A DNA stretch of 64,000 nucleotides from JAATFS01 sp037145635 (GCA_037145635.1 JBBCXB010000006.1:124001-188000), one strand, 5' to 3'; positions 25,820 through 37,096 are shown, counted from the first letter of the stretch. Numbers and translations: made by a program. The notes: generated by a model from the letters alone, not told the origin.

Positions 25820-27244
25820 TCAGCGCGCCAGCCAGCGCAGCAAACGGTCGATGCGCGCGTACGGCGGCCGCAGCAGGTCGCTGGCCGCCCAGCGCGGCTG
25901 CCACAGGATCGGCAGCTGCTTGCTCAGCGCATCGAAGCCGGCGCGGCCATGGTAGGCGCCCATGCCGCTGGCGCCGACGCCACCGAACGGCAGCGCGTTC
26001 GCGGCGAAGTGCAGCAGGGTGTCGTTGACGGTGACGCCGCCGGCGACGGTGGCGCGCAGGACCGCCTCGACCTGGCCGCGGTCGTGGCTGAAGGGATACA
26101 GCGCCAGCGGCCGCTCGCCGGCGGCGATCGCGGCCAGCGCCGCGTCGAGGCTGCGGTAGCCGCGGATCGGCAGGATCGGGCCGAAGATCTCCTCGCGCAT
26201 CACCGCTGCGTCGTCGCCCGGCTCCAGCACCAGCGTCGGCGCGATCAGGCGCTCGCGGTCGGCGACCTCGCGCGCCAGCGGCAGCAGCTCGATCACCGCC
26301 AGCCCGCGGGCACGGGCGTCGTCGAGATAACCGCGCAGGCGCCGGTACTGGTCCTCGTTGACGATGCGGGTGTAGTCGGCGCTGGCGGCCAGGTCGTCGC
26401 CGTAGCGCGCCCGCGCCTGCGCGCGCAGCGCCTCGACCAGCGCCGGCAGGCGGTCCGCGTCCACCCAGACGTAGTCCGGCGCGATGCAGGTCTGCCCGGC
26501 GTTGAACCACTTGCCGGTGGCCAGCCGCGCCGCCGCACGTGCCAGGGGATAGTCCGGGCAGACCACGGCGGGCGACTTGCCGCCCAGCTCCAGCGTCAGC
26601 GGGGTCAGGTGCGCGGCCGCGGCCGCCATCACCTTGCGCCCGACCGCGGTCGACCCGGTGAACACCAGGTGGTCCAGCGGCAGCGCCGCGAACGCCGCCG
26701 CCACCGCGGCATCGCCGGTCGCCACCGCCACCCGCGAGGGCGCGAACACCTCGGCGAGCAGCTCCTGCAGGAACGCGCTGCTGTGCGGGGTGTGCTCGGA
26801 GGGCTTGAGGAAGACGTGGTTGCCGGCGGCGATCGCGGTCGCCAGCGGGATCAGCGCCAGGTTGACCGGGTAGTTCCACGGCGCGATCACCCCGACCACG
26901 CCCACCGGTACCGGCCGCAGTTCCGCGCGCGCCGGCCACAGCCGCCAGCCGGCGCCGACCCGCTGCGGGCGCATCCAGCGCCTGAGGTGACGCAGCAGGT
27001 GGTCGATCTCGCCGAGCACGGTCATGCCGTCGGCGAGCAGCGACTCGTGGCGCGAACGATGGCCGAAATCGGCGGCGATCGCATCGGCCATCTCCGGCAG
27101 GCGCCGTTGCAGCGCCGCGCGCAGGCGCCGCAGGTCGTCGCGGCGTTGCGCGCGGTCCGGCGGACCGGCCTGCCAGGCGGCGCGCAGGCGGGCCAGCGTG
27201 GCCGCCAGGGCGGCCGGTCCGGTCGAAGCGATAGCGGTTTCCAT
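25820..27244 (-). CDS. calB: Coniferyl aldehyde dehydrogenase
   Basis: A 474-residue NAD(P)-dependent aldehyde dehydrogenase oxidising coniferyl aldehyde to ferulate. The NAD motif is FTGSTAVGRKV, the catalytic Glu is in LELGGKSP, and the nucleophile Cys is in NAGQTCIAPDY. The class-3-like short form and the segment VIAPWNYPVNLALIPLATAIAAGN agree with CalB-type enzymes, though other class 3 aldehyde dehydrogenases cannot be fully excluded. With the PDC pathway near 7-14 kb it suggests use of lignin-derived phenolics, but it is 12 kb away and not in that operon. Confidence 0.82.
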   Translation of the reverse strand: METAIASTGPAALAATLARLRAAWQAGPPDRAQRRDDLRRLRAALQRRLPEMADAIAADFGHRSRHESLLADGMTVLGEIDHLLRHLRRWMRPQRVGAGWRLWPARAELRPVPVGVVGVIAPWNYPVNLALIPLATAIAAGNHVFLKPSEHTPHSSAFLQELLAEVFAPSRVAVATGDAAVAAAFAALPLDHLVFTGSTAVGRKVMAAAAAHLTPLTLELGGKSPAVVCPDYPLARAAARLATGKWFNAGQTCIAPDYVWVDADRLPALVEALRAQARARYGDDLAASADYTRIVNEDQYRRLRGYLDDARARGLAVIELLPLAREVADRERLIAPTLVLEPGDDAAVMREEIFGPILPIRGYRSLDAALAAIAAGERPLALYPFSHDRGQVEAVLRATVAGGVTVNDTLLHFAANALPFGGVGASGMGAYHGRAGFDALSKQLPILWQPRWAASDLLRPPYARIDRLLRWLAR

Positions 27245-27333
27245 CGCCGGACTATACGGCGCCCCCCGGACACGACGACACCGGCGCGAAGCCGGTGCCG
27301 TCGCTCACCGCCGCAGGACGCGTCCGCCCGCTG

Positions 27334-29073
27334 TCAGTGGCCCGAACCGCGGGTGGCACCCAGCCCGGTCTCGGCGCGGATCTGCTGCGCCTTGAACGCG
27401 GCCCGTTCCCGGGCCGCCTGGGCGCTGCGGTCCAGCACCGAGAACAGCCAGATGCCGACGAAGCCGATGGTCACCGAGAACAGCGCCGGCGAGGTGTACG
27501 GGAACGGCGCCGAGTCGGCCGGGTGGCCCAGCGTGTCCACCCACACCGACGGCGACAGCACGGTCAGGATCAGCGACGAGGCCAGGCCCAGGAAGCCGCC
27601 GATCACCGCGCCGCGGGTGGTGCAGTTCTTCCACAGCAGCGACAGGATCAGCACCGGGAAGTTGGCCGAGGCGGCGATGGCGAAGGCCAGCGACACCATG
27701 AAGGCCACGTTCTGCTTCTCGAACACGATGCCCAGCAGCACCGCGATGATGCCCAGGATCACGGTGGTGATGCGCGAGACCTTCAGCTCCGAGCCGGGCG
27801 CCGGGTTGCCCTGCTTGAGCACGGTGGCGTAGAGGTCGTGCGATACCGCCGAGGCGCCGGACAGCGTCAGGCCGGCCACCACCGCCAGGATGGTGGCGAA
27901 CGCCACCGCGGAGATGAAGCCCATGAACACGTTGCCGCCGACCGCGTTGCCGACCAGCACCGCCGCCATGTTGGCCGCGCCCTTGCCGCCATGGATCGTG
28001 CCGCTGACCACGTCGGCGTACTGCGGGTTGGTCAGCACCAAGGCGATCGCGCCGAAGCCGATGATGAAGATCAGGATGTAGAAGTAGCCGATCCAGGTGG
28101 TGGCCCACAGCACCGACTTGCGCGCCTGCTTGGCGTCGGGCACGGTGAAGAAGCGCATCAGGATGTGCGGCAGGCCGGCGGTGCCGAACATCAGCGCCAT
28201 GCCGAACGAGATCGCCGAGATCGGATCCTTGACGAAGCCGCCCGGTCCCATGATGGACAGGCCCGCGTCGGCCGCCTCCTGCGGCGACTTGCCGGCGTTG
28301 AGCGCGACCTGGGTCTTGACCTCCACGCCCTTGGCGAACAGCGCCTCGAAGCTGAAGCCGAAGTGCCACATGATCATCACCGCCATGAAGGTGACGCCGG
28401 TCAGCAGCATGCAGGCCTTGATGATCTGCACCCAGGTGGTGGCGGTCATGCCGCCGAACAGCACGTACACCATCATCAGCACGCCGACGATGGTCACCGC
28501 CATCCAGTAGTCCAGGCCGAACAGCAGCTTGATCAGCGCGCCGGCGCCGACCATCTGCGCGATCAGGTAGAACAGCACCACCACCAGCGTGCCGGAGGCG
28601 GCGAACAGCCGGATCGGCTTGGGCGCGAAGCGGTAGCCGGCGACGTCGGCGAAGGTGTACTTGCCGAGGTTGCGCAGGCGCTCGGCCATCAGGAAGGTCA
28701 GGATCGGCCAGCCGACCAGGAAGCCGATGGCGTAGATCAGGCCGTCGTAGCCGTTGGTCATCACCGCGGCGGTGATGCCCAGGAACGAGGCCGCCGACAT
28801 GTAGTCGCCGGCGATCGCCAGGCCGTTCTGGAAGCCGGTGATGCCGCCGCCGGCGGTGTAGAAGTCCGAGGCCGAGCGGGTCTTCTTGGCGGCCCACTTG
28901 GTGATCCACAGCGTGCCGGCGACGAAGAACGCGAACATCGCGATCGCCACCCAGTTGGTGGGCTGCTTGTCGGTCTGGCCGATGTCGCCGCCGGCGGCCA
29001 GGGCCGCGCCAGCCGGCAGCAGGCCGAGCAGCACGGCGGTCAATGCGGTCGGGAAACGGTGGGATGTGCTCAC
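27334..29073 (-). CDS. actP: Cation/acetate symporter
   Basis: A 579-residue sodium:solute symporter family permease for acetate and glycolate. It has an N-terminal signal-like helix (TALTAVLLGLLPAGAALAA), then about 13 membrane spans. Family landmarks are GGGITGFQNGLAIAGDYMSAASFLG, GGMTATTWVQIIKA and GLPHILMRFFTVPD. The GTG at 29073 overlaps the stop of the DUF485 gene by four bases, the normal yjcH-actP coupling. It is divergent from acs, forming an acetate uptake and activation locus. Confidence 0.95.
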   Translation of the reverse strand: MSTSHRFPTALTAVLLGLLPAGAALAAGGDIGQTDKQPTNWVAIAMFAFFVAGTLWITKWAAKKTRSASDFYTAGGGITGFQNGLAIAGDYMSAASFLGITAAVMTNGYDGLIYAIGFLVGWPILTFLMAERLRNLGKYTFADVAGYRFAPKPIRLFAASGTLVVVLFYLIAQMVGAGALIKLLFGLDYWMAVTIVGVLMMVYVLFGGMTATTWVQIIKACMLLTGVTFMAVMIMWHFGFSFEALFAKGVEVKTQVALNAGKSPQEAADAGLSIMGPGGFVKDPISAISFGMALMFGTAGLPHILMRFFTVPDAKQARKSVLWATTWIGYFYILIFIIGFGAIALVLTNPQYADVVSGTIHGGKGAANMAAVLVGNAVGGNVFMGFISAVAFATILAVVAGLTLSGASAVSHDLYATVLKQGNPAPGSELKVSRITTVILGIIAVLLGIVFEKQNVAFMVSLAFAIAASANFPVLILSLLWKNCTTRGAVIGGFLGLASSLILTVLSPSVWVDTLGHPADSAPFPYTSPALFSVTIGFVGIWLFSVLDRSAQAARERAAFKAQQIRAETGLGATRGSGH

Positions 29074-29387
29074 TTGCGTGCTTCCTCGAGGATCTCGGCG
29101 GTCAGCCGGTCGTAGGTGTTGTTGGCGCGGCGCACGTAGATGGCGGTGATGATGATGGTGAACACCATCACCCCGATCGCGATCGGGATGCCGAGGCTGG
29201 TGACGCCCTGGCCGAGGGGCTGGGCCAGGAACGACTTGTCGAAGGCGATCAGGCCGATGTAGCCATAGTAGGCGAGCAGCATCAGCACGGTGAGCGTCCA
29301 GCCCAGCGTGTTGCGCTGGCGCTTGAGCGCGTGGTACTTGGGATTGGCGTCGATCCGGGCGATCAACTCGTCGTTGGTGGCGGTCAT
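29070..29387 (-). CDS. DUF485 membrane protein, actP partner (YjcH-like)
   Basis: A 105-residue protein with two membrane helices (TLGWTLTVLMLLAYYGYIGLI and SLGIPIAIGVMVFTIIITAI) and the conserved start NPKYHALKRQRNTLGW. DUF485 proteins nearly always precede acetate permease genes and are thought to help its assembly or stability. The four-base overlap with actP makes them a single translational unit. Confidence 0.92.
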   Translation of the reverse strand: MTATNDELIARIDANPKYHALKRQRNTLGWTLTVLMLLAYYGYIGLIAFDKSFLAQPLGQGVTSLGIPIAIGVMVFTIIITAIYVRRANNTYDRLTAEILEEARK

Positions 29388-29481
29388 GTAGTCCCTCGGT
29401 GGCGATGGAGCCGGCCCGCTTCGCCACGGCGCGCCACTCCGGTGGCGGCCGCGGTGCCCTCCCAGGCGCGGGCCGGCGATG

Positions 29482-30891
29482 TCAGAAGCTGTACTTGGTG
29501 GTGAACTGCAGGCGGCTGATGTCGCCGGAATCGCCGCTCTCGATCTCGCGCCGTCCGTACATCACTTCGGCGCCCAGATCGAGCTTGGGCAGGGGCGAAT
29601 AGAACAGGTTGGCGCGCACGCTCTGCTGGGTCTTGGTCGCCCCTTCGCCGGCGTAGGCCAGCGCGTGGTCGTAGTCCGCGCGCGCGTACATCACCGTACT
29701 GCGCAGGCGCGGCGTGTAGACGTGGTGCCAGCCGACCCAGCCTGCGAGGGTGCCGACGGTGCGCAGGTTGCCGTTGAGGTCGACCTCCACGTCGCTGCCG
29801 TTGCCGAAGCCCAGGTAGCGCGCGATGCCCTCGCCGTAGGTCAGCTGGTAGCGCAGGTCGTTGCGGGCGTTGAAGACCCAGCGCCCGCCCACGCTGACCG
29901 CGCCGCCGAAGGCGGTGTCGTTGGAGGCGGCGGTGCGGGTGCGGAACTGGCGTGCGATCGCCGCCACGCCGAAGTTGCCCCAGTCGCCCTTCCAGGTGTA
30001 GCGGCCGGTCAGGTCGGGCATGGCGCCGCGGTCGGAGGCGACCACCGCGCTGCCGCCCTGGTAGGCGGTGGTCAGCGTCTCGGGGTTCTCCGCCGACAGG
30101 CTCAGGCCGCCGCGGGTGTAGCGGATCTGCGCCTGGCGCCCGAACAGGATGCCGTCGGTGGGACCGAGGATGTCGGCCGACTCCGGGAAGTTGTTGGCAT
30201 CCACGAAGTTGGACCAGGTCTGGCCGGCGAGCCAGTGGTTCCAGCTCACATAGGCGTGCCGCAGCGTGCCGCCGTAGAGGTTGTTGACCTGGGTCGCGAG
30301 CGCATTGCCGAAGAAATCCATCTCGATGAAGGCGCTGAGCTTGTCGCCGCCCTCGGTGACCGTGTCCACGCCGAGGTTGAAGCGCGAGAACTTGGCATGG
30401 AAGTCGGTGTCCACGCCGGAGGCGCGGCCGCCACCGACCGGGGTCTGCAGCGGGATGTACAGGTAACGCCCTACCGCGCCGTCGGCCAGGGTGCCGTCGG
30501 AGGTGCGCGTGCTCAGGAAGTCGGCCTTGATGAAGCCACCGAACTTGAACGTGGTGCCGGGCGCGGCGCCGGGCGTGATCGTGGTCAGCTGGATCGGCCC
30601 GCGGGCAGGCGCTGCGGGGCCGACGGCCGCCGGTCCGGCCGCACGCGCAGGGGGCGCGATCGCCGGCGGCGGCGGGACCGCCGCGACCGGGCCCGGCGCG
30701 GCCGGCGGCCGTTGCGCCGCCACCAGCAGTTGCACCTGCCGCTCCAGCTCGGCGATGCGGGCCTCCAGCGCCTGCTCCCGTGCAGTGCCGCCCGGGGCGG
30801 ACTGCGCGAATGCGGCGCCGGGCGCGAGCAGCGCGACCGACAGCGCCACGGCCAGCGGACGCCGGCCCGGCGAGGCGAAACGGATGTTCAT
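29482..30891 (-). CDS. DcaP-like trimeric outer-membrane porin
   Basis: A 469-residue outer-membrane porin. It has a signal peptide (PLAVALSVALLAPGAAFAQ), a short coiled coil (ALEARIAELERQVQLLVAA, about 44-62), a Pro/Ala-rich linker, then a beta-barrel opening with FKFGGFIKADFL and ending in aromatic Phe (LQFTTKYSF). This coiled-coil-plus-barrel layout is that of DcaP, a dicarboxylate channel in Acinetobacter. Located upstream of the DUF485-actP pair on the same strand, it may pass acetate or other organic acids (inference). Confidence 0.85.
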   Translation of the reverse strand: MNIRFASPGRRPLAVALSVALLAPGAAFAQSAPGGTAREQALEARIAELERQVQLLVAAQRPPAAPGPVAAVPPPPAIAPPARAAGPAAVGPAAPARGPIQLTTITPGAAPGTTFKFGGFIKADFLSTRTSDGTLADGAVGRYLYIPLQTPVGGGRASGVDTDFHAKFSRFNLGVDTVTEGGDKLSAFIEMDFFGNALATQVNNLYGGTLRHAYVSWNHWLAGQTWSNFVDANNFPESADILGPTDGILFGRQAQIRYTRGGLSLSAENPETLTTAYQGGSAVVASDRGAMPDLTGRYTWKGDWGNFGVAAIARQFRTRTAASNDTAFGGAVSVGGRWVFNARNDLRYQLTYGEGIARYLGFGNGSDVEVDLNGNLRTVGTLAGWVGWHHVYTPRLRSTVMYARADYDHALAYAGEGATKTQQSVRANLFYSPLPKLDLGAEVMYGRREIESGDSGDISRLQFTTKYSF

Positions 30892-30982
30892 TACTCCCTC
30901 CCGAATAATGGCTCATCGCCGCGCCGATGACGCGGTTGGGCGGAGCGTGCGGCACCCCTGCCCCGGCGCCTATTCGCCTTTG

Positions 30983-31019
30983 GTCGTACCCCGCCCCGCG
31001 AGGAACCGCGGGTTACGAC
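30983..31019. promoter_or_regulatory. Imperfect inverted repeat in the acs/porin divergent region
   Basis: Twelve-base arms GTCGTACCCCGC and GCGGGTTACGAC, one mismatch, are separated by 13 bases. They lie about 125-160 bases before the acs start, between divergent transcripts. This is a good candidate operator, possibly for the CrbR-like regulator downstream of acs. Confidence 0.5.
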
Positions 31020-31142
31020 GAAGGTCTAACGCCATCTTCGCTTCGTCCACCGCGGGGATGCGGCAAACTGAATGTCTGCGAGGTCGTGCGGCAGCGCACC
31101 GCCTCATTCCATTCCAACGGGCTACGCGCAAGTGAGGGTGCC

Positions 31143-33086
<1,944 letters not shown>

Positions 33087-33112
33087 CACGCGCGGCACGC
33101 GTCGGGATGGGC

Positions 33113-33135
33113 GAGCGGGGAGTGGGGAATCGCGA
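33113..33135. repeat. GGGAATCGGG-type repeat, copy 3
   Basis: A short copy (gagcggggagtggggaatcg and following bases) in the 209-base gap between acs and the response-regulator gene. Confidence 0.55.
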
Positions 33136-33295
33136 GCGCGGTGCCCGGCCCCTGGCCATGCCGCTCCGCATCCCCGGGTGCGGGCGCCATCGGGACGGAG
33201 GCAGGTGACGTCCCTGCCCCGGCCTTCGCCTCGCGGATCCCGACGCCCGCGCCTGTACGAATCCCCCTTACCCCCTCTCCCTTCCCGGCTCCAAG

Positions 33296-33961
33296 ATGAC
33301 CACCCTGCTGATCGCCGATGACCATCCGCTGTTCCGCGAAGCCTTGCGCGGGGCCGTGCAGCGGGTGATGCCCGGGGTGCAGCTGTTCGAGGCCGACAGC
33401 GTGGAGGCGCTGTACACCCTGGCCGACGCGCATGCCGATGCCGACCTGCTGCTGATGGATCTCAACATGCCCGGTGCCCAGGGCTTCAGCGCATTGGTGC
33501 ACATGCGCTCGCTGCATCCGCAACTGCCGGTGGTGGTGGTGTCGGCGCGCGAGGAGCCCACGGTGATGCGGCGCGCGCTCGACCACGGTGCGTTCGGCTT
33601 CATCCCCAAGTCGGCCGACTCGGAGACGATCGGCCAGGCGCTGTCCACGGTGCTCGACGGCGAACGCTGGATCCCGGCCGGGGCGCAGAACGTGCCGCCC
33701 ACCGACAGCGAGGAGCGCGAGGTCGGCCAGCGCCTGCGCGAGCTCACTCCGCAGCAGTTCCGGGTGCTGCAGATGCTCGGCGCCGGCCGCCTCAACAAGC
33801 AGATCGCCTACGACCTGGGCGTGTCCGAGGCCACGATCAAGGCGCACGTCACCGCGATCCTGCGCAAGCTCGGCGTCACCAACCGCACCCAGGCGGTGCT
33901 GATGGCCGGCAAGCTGGCGATCGATGCCGACGGCATCGTGCTGCCGCCCGAAGAGGACTGA
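33296..33961 (+). CDS. crbR: CrbR-like LuxR-family response regulator, acetate control
   Basis: A 221-residue NarL/LuxR-type regulator. The receiver domain (1-120) has the acidic pocket ADDHPL, phospho-acceptor LLMDLNMPG, and VVVSAREE and IPKS as the Thr/Ser and Lys switch residues. The HTH (about 150-205: ELTPQQFRVLQMLGAGRLNKQIAYDLGVSEATIKAHV) is GerE type. In Vibrio, Pseudomonas and relatives the CrbS/CrbR (MxtR/ErdR) system turns on acs. The place directly after acs fits. The cognate sensor appears to be the CrbS-like kinase elsewhere in this window. Confidence 0.85.
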   Translation: MTTLLIADDHPLFREALRGAVQRVMPGVQLFEADSVEALYTLADAHADADLLLMDLNMPGAQGFSALVHMRSLHPQLPVVVVSAREEPTVMRRALDHGAFGFIPKSADSETIGQALSTVLDGERWIPAGAQNVPPTDSEEREVGQRLRELTPQQFRVLQMLGAGRLNKQIAYDLGVSEATIKAHVTAILRKLGVTNRTQAVLMAGKLAIDADGIVLPPEED

Positions 33962-34112
33962 GCGACCGGGCGTCGCGCGCGGCGGCCTCCGGGACGTGCG
34001 GCCGCGACCCGCGCGCGCCGACGCGCGCGGCGACTCGCTGCAGGCCGACGGACGGCGCAGGCAGGGGGGCGTGCGATGATGCCGGGGATTGCCTGCCCCA
34101 CGGAACCCTGCA

Positions 34113-35048
34113 GTGACCCGACCGACCCTGCTGGCGATGGTCCAGCTCACCGAAGCCGGCCGCCAGGCCATGGCCGCGGAATTCGACCTGATCTACGCCC
34201 CCGACGCCGCGGCCCGCGACGCGGCGCTGCGCGAGCGCGCCGGCGACATCCGCCTGGTGCTCAGCAACGGCGCCACCGGCCTGAGCGCCGCGCAGATGGA
34301 GGCGCTGCCGCAGCTGGCCCTGGTCTGCGCCCTGGGGGTGGGCTTCGAGAACATCGATGTCGCCTACGCGCATGCGCGCGGCATTGCGGTCGGCAACGGC
34401 GCCGGGACCAATGCCGCCTGCGTGGCCGACCACGCGATGGCGCTGCTGCTGGCGGCGGTGCGGCGCGTCGTGCCCTACGACCGGCTGTGCCGGCAGGGGG
34501 TGTGGCGCGCCGCGCTGGAGATGCCGGCCAACGTCTCCGGCAAGCGCATGGGCCTGCTCGGCCTCGGCGCCATCGGCCAGGCCGTGGCGCGCCGCGCCGC
34601 CGGCTTCGACATGGCGCTGGGCTATTGCGCGCGCAGCGCACGCCCGGACCTCGGCTACCGGCGCTTCGACGATGCCCGGGCACTGGCCGCCTGGGCCGAC
34701 TATCTGGTGGTCGCGGTGCCCGGCGGGGCGGCGACCCGGCACCTGGTCGATGCGGCGGTGCTCGCCGCGCTGGGGCCGCAGGGCTTCGTGGTCAATGTCT
34801 CGCGCGGCAGCGTGGTCGACAGCGCGGCGCTGGCGCGCGCGCTCGGCAGCGCACAGATCGCCGGGGCCGCCCTCGACGTGTACGAAGGCGAGCCCGAGCC
34901 GCCTGCCGAGCTGATCGGCTACGACACGCTGGTGATCTCGCCGCACCTGGGCGGCTGGTCGCCGGAGGCGGTGGCCTGTTCCGAACAGCACTTCTGCGAG
35001 AACGCGCGGCGCTTCCTCGCCGGCCAGCCGCTGCTGACCCCGCTCTGA
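34113..35048 (+). CDS. 2-hydroxyacid dehydrogenase (glyoxylate/hydroxypyruvate reductase type)
   Basis: A 311-residue D-isomer-specific 2-hydroxyacid dehydrogenase. NAD(P) binding is LLGLGAIGQAVARRAAGFDM. The catalytic Arg is in VNVSRGSVVD, the Glu in YEGEPEPP and the His in ISPHLGGWSPEA. Overall it resembles GhrB/hydroxypyruvate reductases of 310-320 residues. The GTG at 34113 (MTRPTLLAMVQ) is chosen; a TTG eight codons upstream is possible. It stands alone, with the substrate not decidable from sequence. Confidence 0.87.
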   Translation: MTRPTLLAMVQLTEAGRQAMAAEFDLIYAPDAAARDAALRERAGDIRLVLSNGATGLSAAQMEALPQLALVCALGVGFENIDVAYAHARGIAVGNGAGTNAACVADHAMALLLAAVRRVVPYDRLCRQGVWRAALEMPANVSGKRMGLLGLGAIGQAVARRAAGFDMALGYCARSARPDLGYRRFDDARALAAWADYLVVAVPGGAATRHLVDAAVLAALGPQGFVVNVSRGSVVDSAALARALGSAQIAGAALDVYEGEPEPPAELIGYDTLVISPHLGGWSPEAVACSEQHFCENARRFLAGQPLLTPL

Positions 35049-35109
35049 GCACCGGGCCCGGCGGCGGCCGCTCCGGCGGGTCTTCGCGCCGGGGCCGCGG
35101 CGCCGGGCC

Positions 35110-35703
35110 TCAGTCCGGTGCAGGCGCCGGCTTGGCGGTGAATTCCAGGTAGGTGGAAAGGATGTACTTGTCGCCGCTGCGCGGCGGCAGCGCGGCATGC
35201 TGGTACATCCAGTAGGGCGGGAACATCAGCAGCCGGCCGGTGCGCGGCACCACGTCCAGGTCCAGGTCGACGAAGCGGGTCTGCCCGCCCTCGGCGACGT
35301 CGTTGAGGTACCACAGGAACACCAGGTAGCGGCCGGTCTCGGCGTCGGCGGCGTCGAAATGCGGCTGGAAGCGCTCGCCGGCGGCGGCGCGGTAGCGCTT
35401 GATGCGCAGGTCGGCCAGGCGCGGACGCCACGGTACCGGGCTGGACAGGCCCAGGTCCTGGTTGTAGCGCGCCAGCCCGGCGCGCACCTGCTCGACGAAA
35501 TAGCCCTTGAACGCGGGATCGGCGAGCGCGGAGACGTTCAGTTCGCTCCAGGCGCTGTCGTCCAGCCCGGGGCGGTGGCCGGCGCCATTGGCACGCAGGC
35601 GCTCGCCGGACTGCTCGAAGCTCGCCACCAGCTGCGCGCAGAACGCCGCCGGCAAGGCCCCGTCGTAGAAGCGGACGTAGTGCCGCAGGTCCAGCACGCT
35701 CAT
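35110..35703 (-). CDS. 2-oxoglutarate/Fe(II) oxygenase, prolyl 4-hydroxylase type
   Basis: A 197-residue non-haem iron dioxygenase. The Fe-binding HxD is QPHFDAAD (about 115-120), the distal His is in WMYQHAALPP (about 167), and the 2-oxoglutarate-binding Lys is in GDKYILSTYL. The strand FLWYLNDVAEGGQTRF is typical of P4H-like enzymes hydroxylating peptides or proteins. It is last in a same-strand row with the Asp-beta-hydroxylase, TonB-dependent receptor and sulfotransferase, only 43 bases after the hydroxylase gene. Its target is unknown; the context suggests a modified peptide or receptor. Confidence 0.85.
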   Translation of the reverse strand: MSVLDLRHYVRFYDGALPAAFCAQLVASFEQSGERLRANGAGHRPGLDDSAWSELNVSALADPAFKGYFVEQVRAGLARYNQDLGLSSPVPWRPRLADLRIKRYRAAAGERFQPHFDAADAETGRYLVFLWYLNDVAEGGQTRFVDLDLDVVPRTGRLLMFPPYWMYQHAALPPRSGDKYILSTYLEFTAKPAPAPD

Positions 35704-35746
35704 CGTGGGTTCTCCAGGTCGGGGCGCGGTCGCGCGGCGGCTGCGC

Positions 35747-37042
35747 TCATGGAAGCGCGACCGCGCGGTTGAAGTCGCCGATGCCGGCCACCAGGTGCTC
35801 GATCGCCTCGCGCTCGGGGAGGTCCAGGTGCGGGTTCCAGGTGTCCATCAGCAGGATGGTGCGGCTTTCGGTGCTGCGGTTCCAGGCCTCGTGCTCGAAG
35901 CTGTCGTCGAACACCAGCACACGCCCTTCCTGCCATTCGTGCAGCTCGCCGCCGGCGCGCAGCGCGCACTGGCCGGGCACCACCAGCGGCAGGTGCACGG
36001 TCAGGCGGGTGTTGGTGACGCCGCGGTGGGGCAGGATGTGGGTACCGGGCGCGAGCACCGAGAAGCAGATCTCCGGGGCGTGCTCGCGGATCCTGACCAG
36101 CGGCGTGCGCTCCAGCGCCGCGGCGGTCAGCGGGCACTCGCGCGCATGGCTTTCGTCGCGCACGCCGTGGCGGTAGAAGAAGTACGCGTCCCAGGCCGGG
36201 CGCGTGCCGTCGCCGGCGATCAGGCCCGGCGGCAACGCCTCGGCCGCCGCGCCCAGGAACGGGGCGTAGGCCTCGGCGCGCGCGCGCGTGGCCTGCATCT
36301 CCTCGCGGATGCCGTCGGTGGCCTGCTCCAGCTGCTCCAGCCACGGGAACAACGTTCGCGACGGATACGGCGCGGCCGGCACCCCGGGCACGTAGAAGAA
36401 GGTCGGCCGCTGCTGCGGCGTGGCGTACTGCGCCGGCAGCTCGCCGAGATAGATCATCAGCCCGCGCTCCACCCGCGCCAGCGCATCGCGGCCATGCCGC
36501 TGCCGCAGCGGCGCCAGCAGCTCCAGGAACAGCGTGCGGCGGCCCTCCTCGATCCTCGCCATGGCATGGGTCACCCGTGCGCGCAGGCCCGGCGCGGTGG
36601 TCGCCGCGTCGAGCCAGCGCCCCTGCCGCTGCGCCTGTACCACCGCGGCGTAGTACCGCGCCGCCGCCGCCGCGTGCTCGCCGCGCGCCTCCAGCAGCTC
36701 GGCCCAGTGCAGCTGCGCCAGGAACTGGCCGGGCGACCGCGCCACCAGCTCGGCCAGCACCTGCTCGGCGCCGGCGGCGTCGCCCAGGCGCGACAGCGCG
36801 GTGGCCCGGCCGACGCGGGCCGGTGCGTCCCATTCGCCTCCGGCCAGCCCGCCGTACAGGGCGGCGGCCTCGCCCGGACGGGCCTCGGCCAGCGCCAGCG
36901 CGGCCAGCAGCAGGTCCAGCGCCGGCGGCGCGGTGCCGCTGGCGCGCCAGGCCCGCGCCTGTTGCCGCACCGCCGCCTCCTGGCCGCGCTCCAGGCCCTG
37001 CCACAGCGCCCGCAGCCGTGTCTCGTTTGCGTGCATGCGCAC
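35747..37042 (-). CDS. TPR-like / aspartyl-asparaginyl beta-hydroxylase domain protein
   Basis: A 431-residue two-part protein. Residues 1-200 are helical TPR-like repeats (ARPGEAAALYGGLAGG, SRLGDAAGAEQVLAELVARSPG). Residues 260-420 are an Asp/Asn beta-hydroxylase (AspH) fold with metal His in ILPHRGVTNTRLTVHLPL (about 337) and FDDSFEHEAWNRS (about 384), plus a 2-oxoglutarate-binding Arg in SRTILLMDTW. The same TPR-plus-AspH build occurs in mammalian AspH, which modifies EGF domains. It starts 16 bases after the U-tract of the receptor terminator, so it is probably made at a low read-through level or from its own weak promoter. Confidence 0.85.
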   Translation of the reverse strand: MRMHANETRLRALWQGLERGQEAAVRQQARAWRASGTAPPALDLLLAALALAEARPGEAAALYGGLAGGEWDAPARVGRATALSRLGDAAGAEQVLAELVARSPGQFLAQLHWAELLEARGEHAAAAARYYAAVVQAQRQGRWLDAATTAPGLRARVTHAMARIEEGRRTLFLELLAPLRQRHGRDALARVERGLMIYLGELPAQYATPQQRPTFFYVPGVPAAPYPSRTLFPWLEQLEQATDGIREEMQATRARAEAYAPFLGAAAEALPPGLIAGDGTRPAWDAYFFYRHGVRDESHARECPLTAAALERTPLVRIREHAPEICFSVLAPGTHILPHRGVTNTRLTVHLPLVVPGQCALRAGGELHEWQEGRVLVFDDSFEHEAWNRSTESRTILLMDTWNPHLDLPEREAIEHLVAGIGDFNRAVALP

Positions 37043-37057
37043 TCCCGGTCATGCCTT

Positions 37058-37096
37058 AAAAAAAAACGCGGCGCCCATCGGAGGATGGACGCCGCG
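37058..37096 (-). terminator. Strong intrinsic terminator after the TonB-dependent receptor
   Basis: On the minus strand, 13-bp arms (CGCGGCGTCCATC and its complement with one G-U) and a CTCC loop are followed by nine T. A second GC hairpin (8-bp arms, 37106-37125) precedes it. It sits between the receptor stop and the hydroxylase start. Confidence 0.92.

Noticed and set aside
27270..27310. CACCGGC/GCCGGTG hairpin after actP as terminator
   Set aside because: A 7-bp stem without a T-run; could be a chance GC hairpin.
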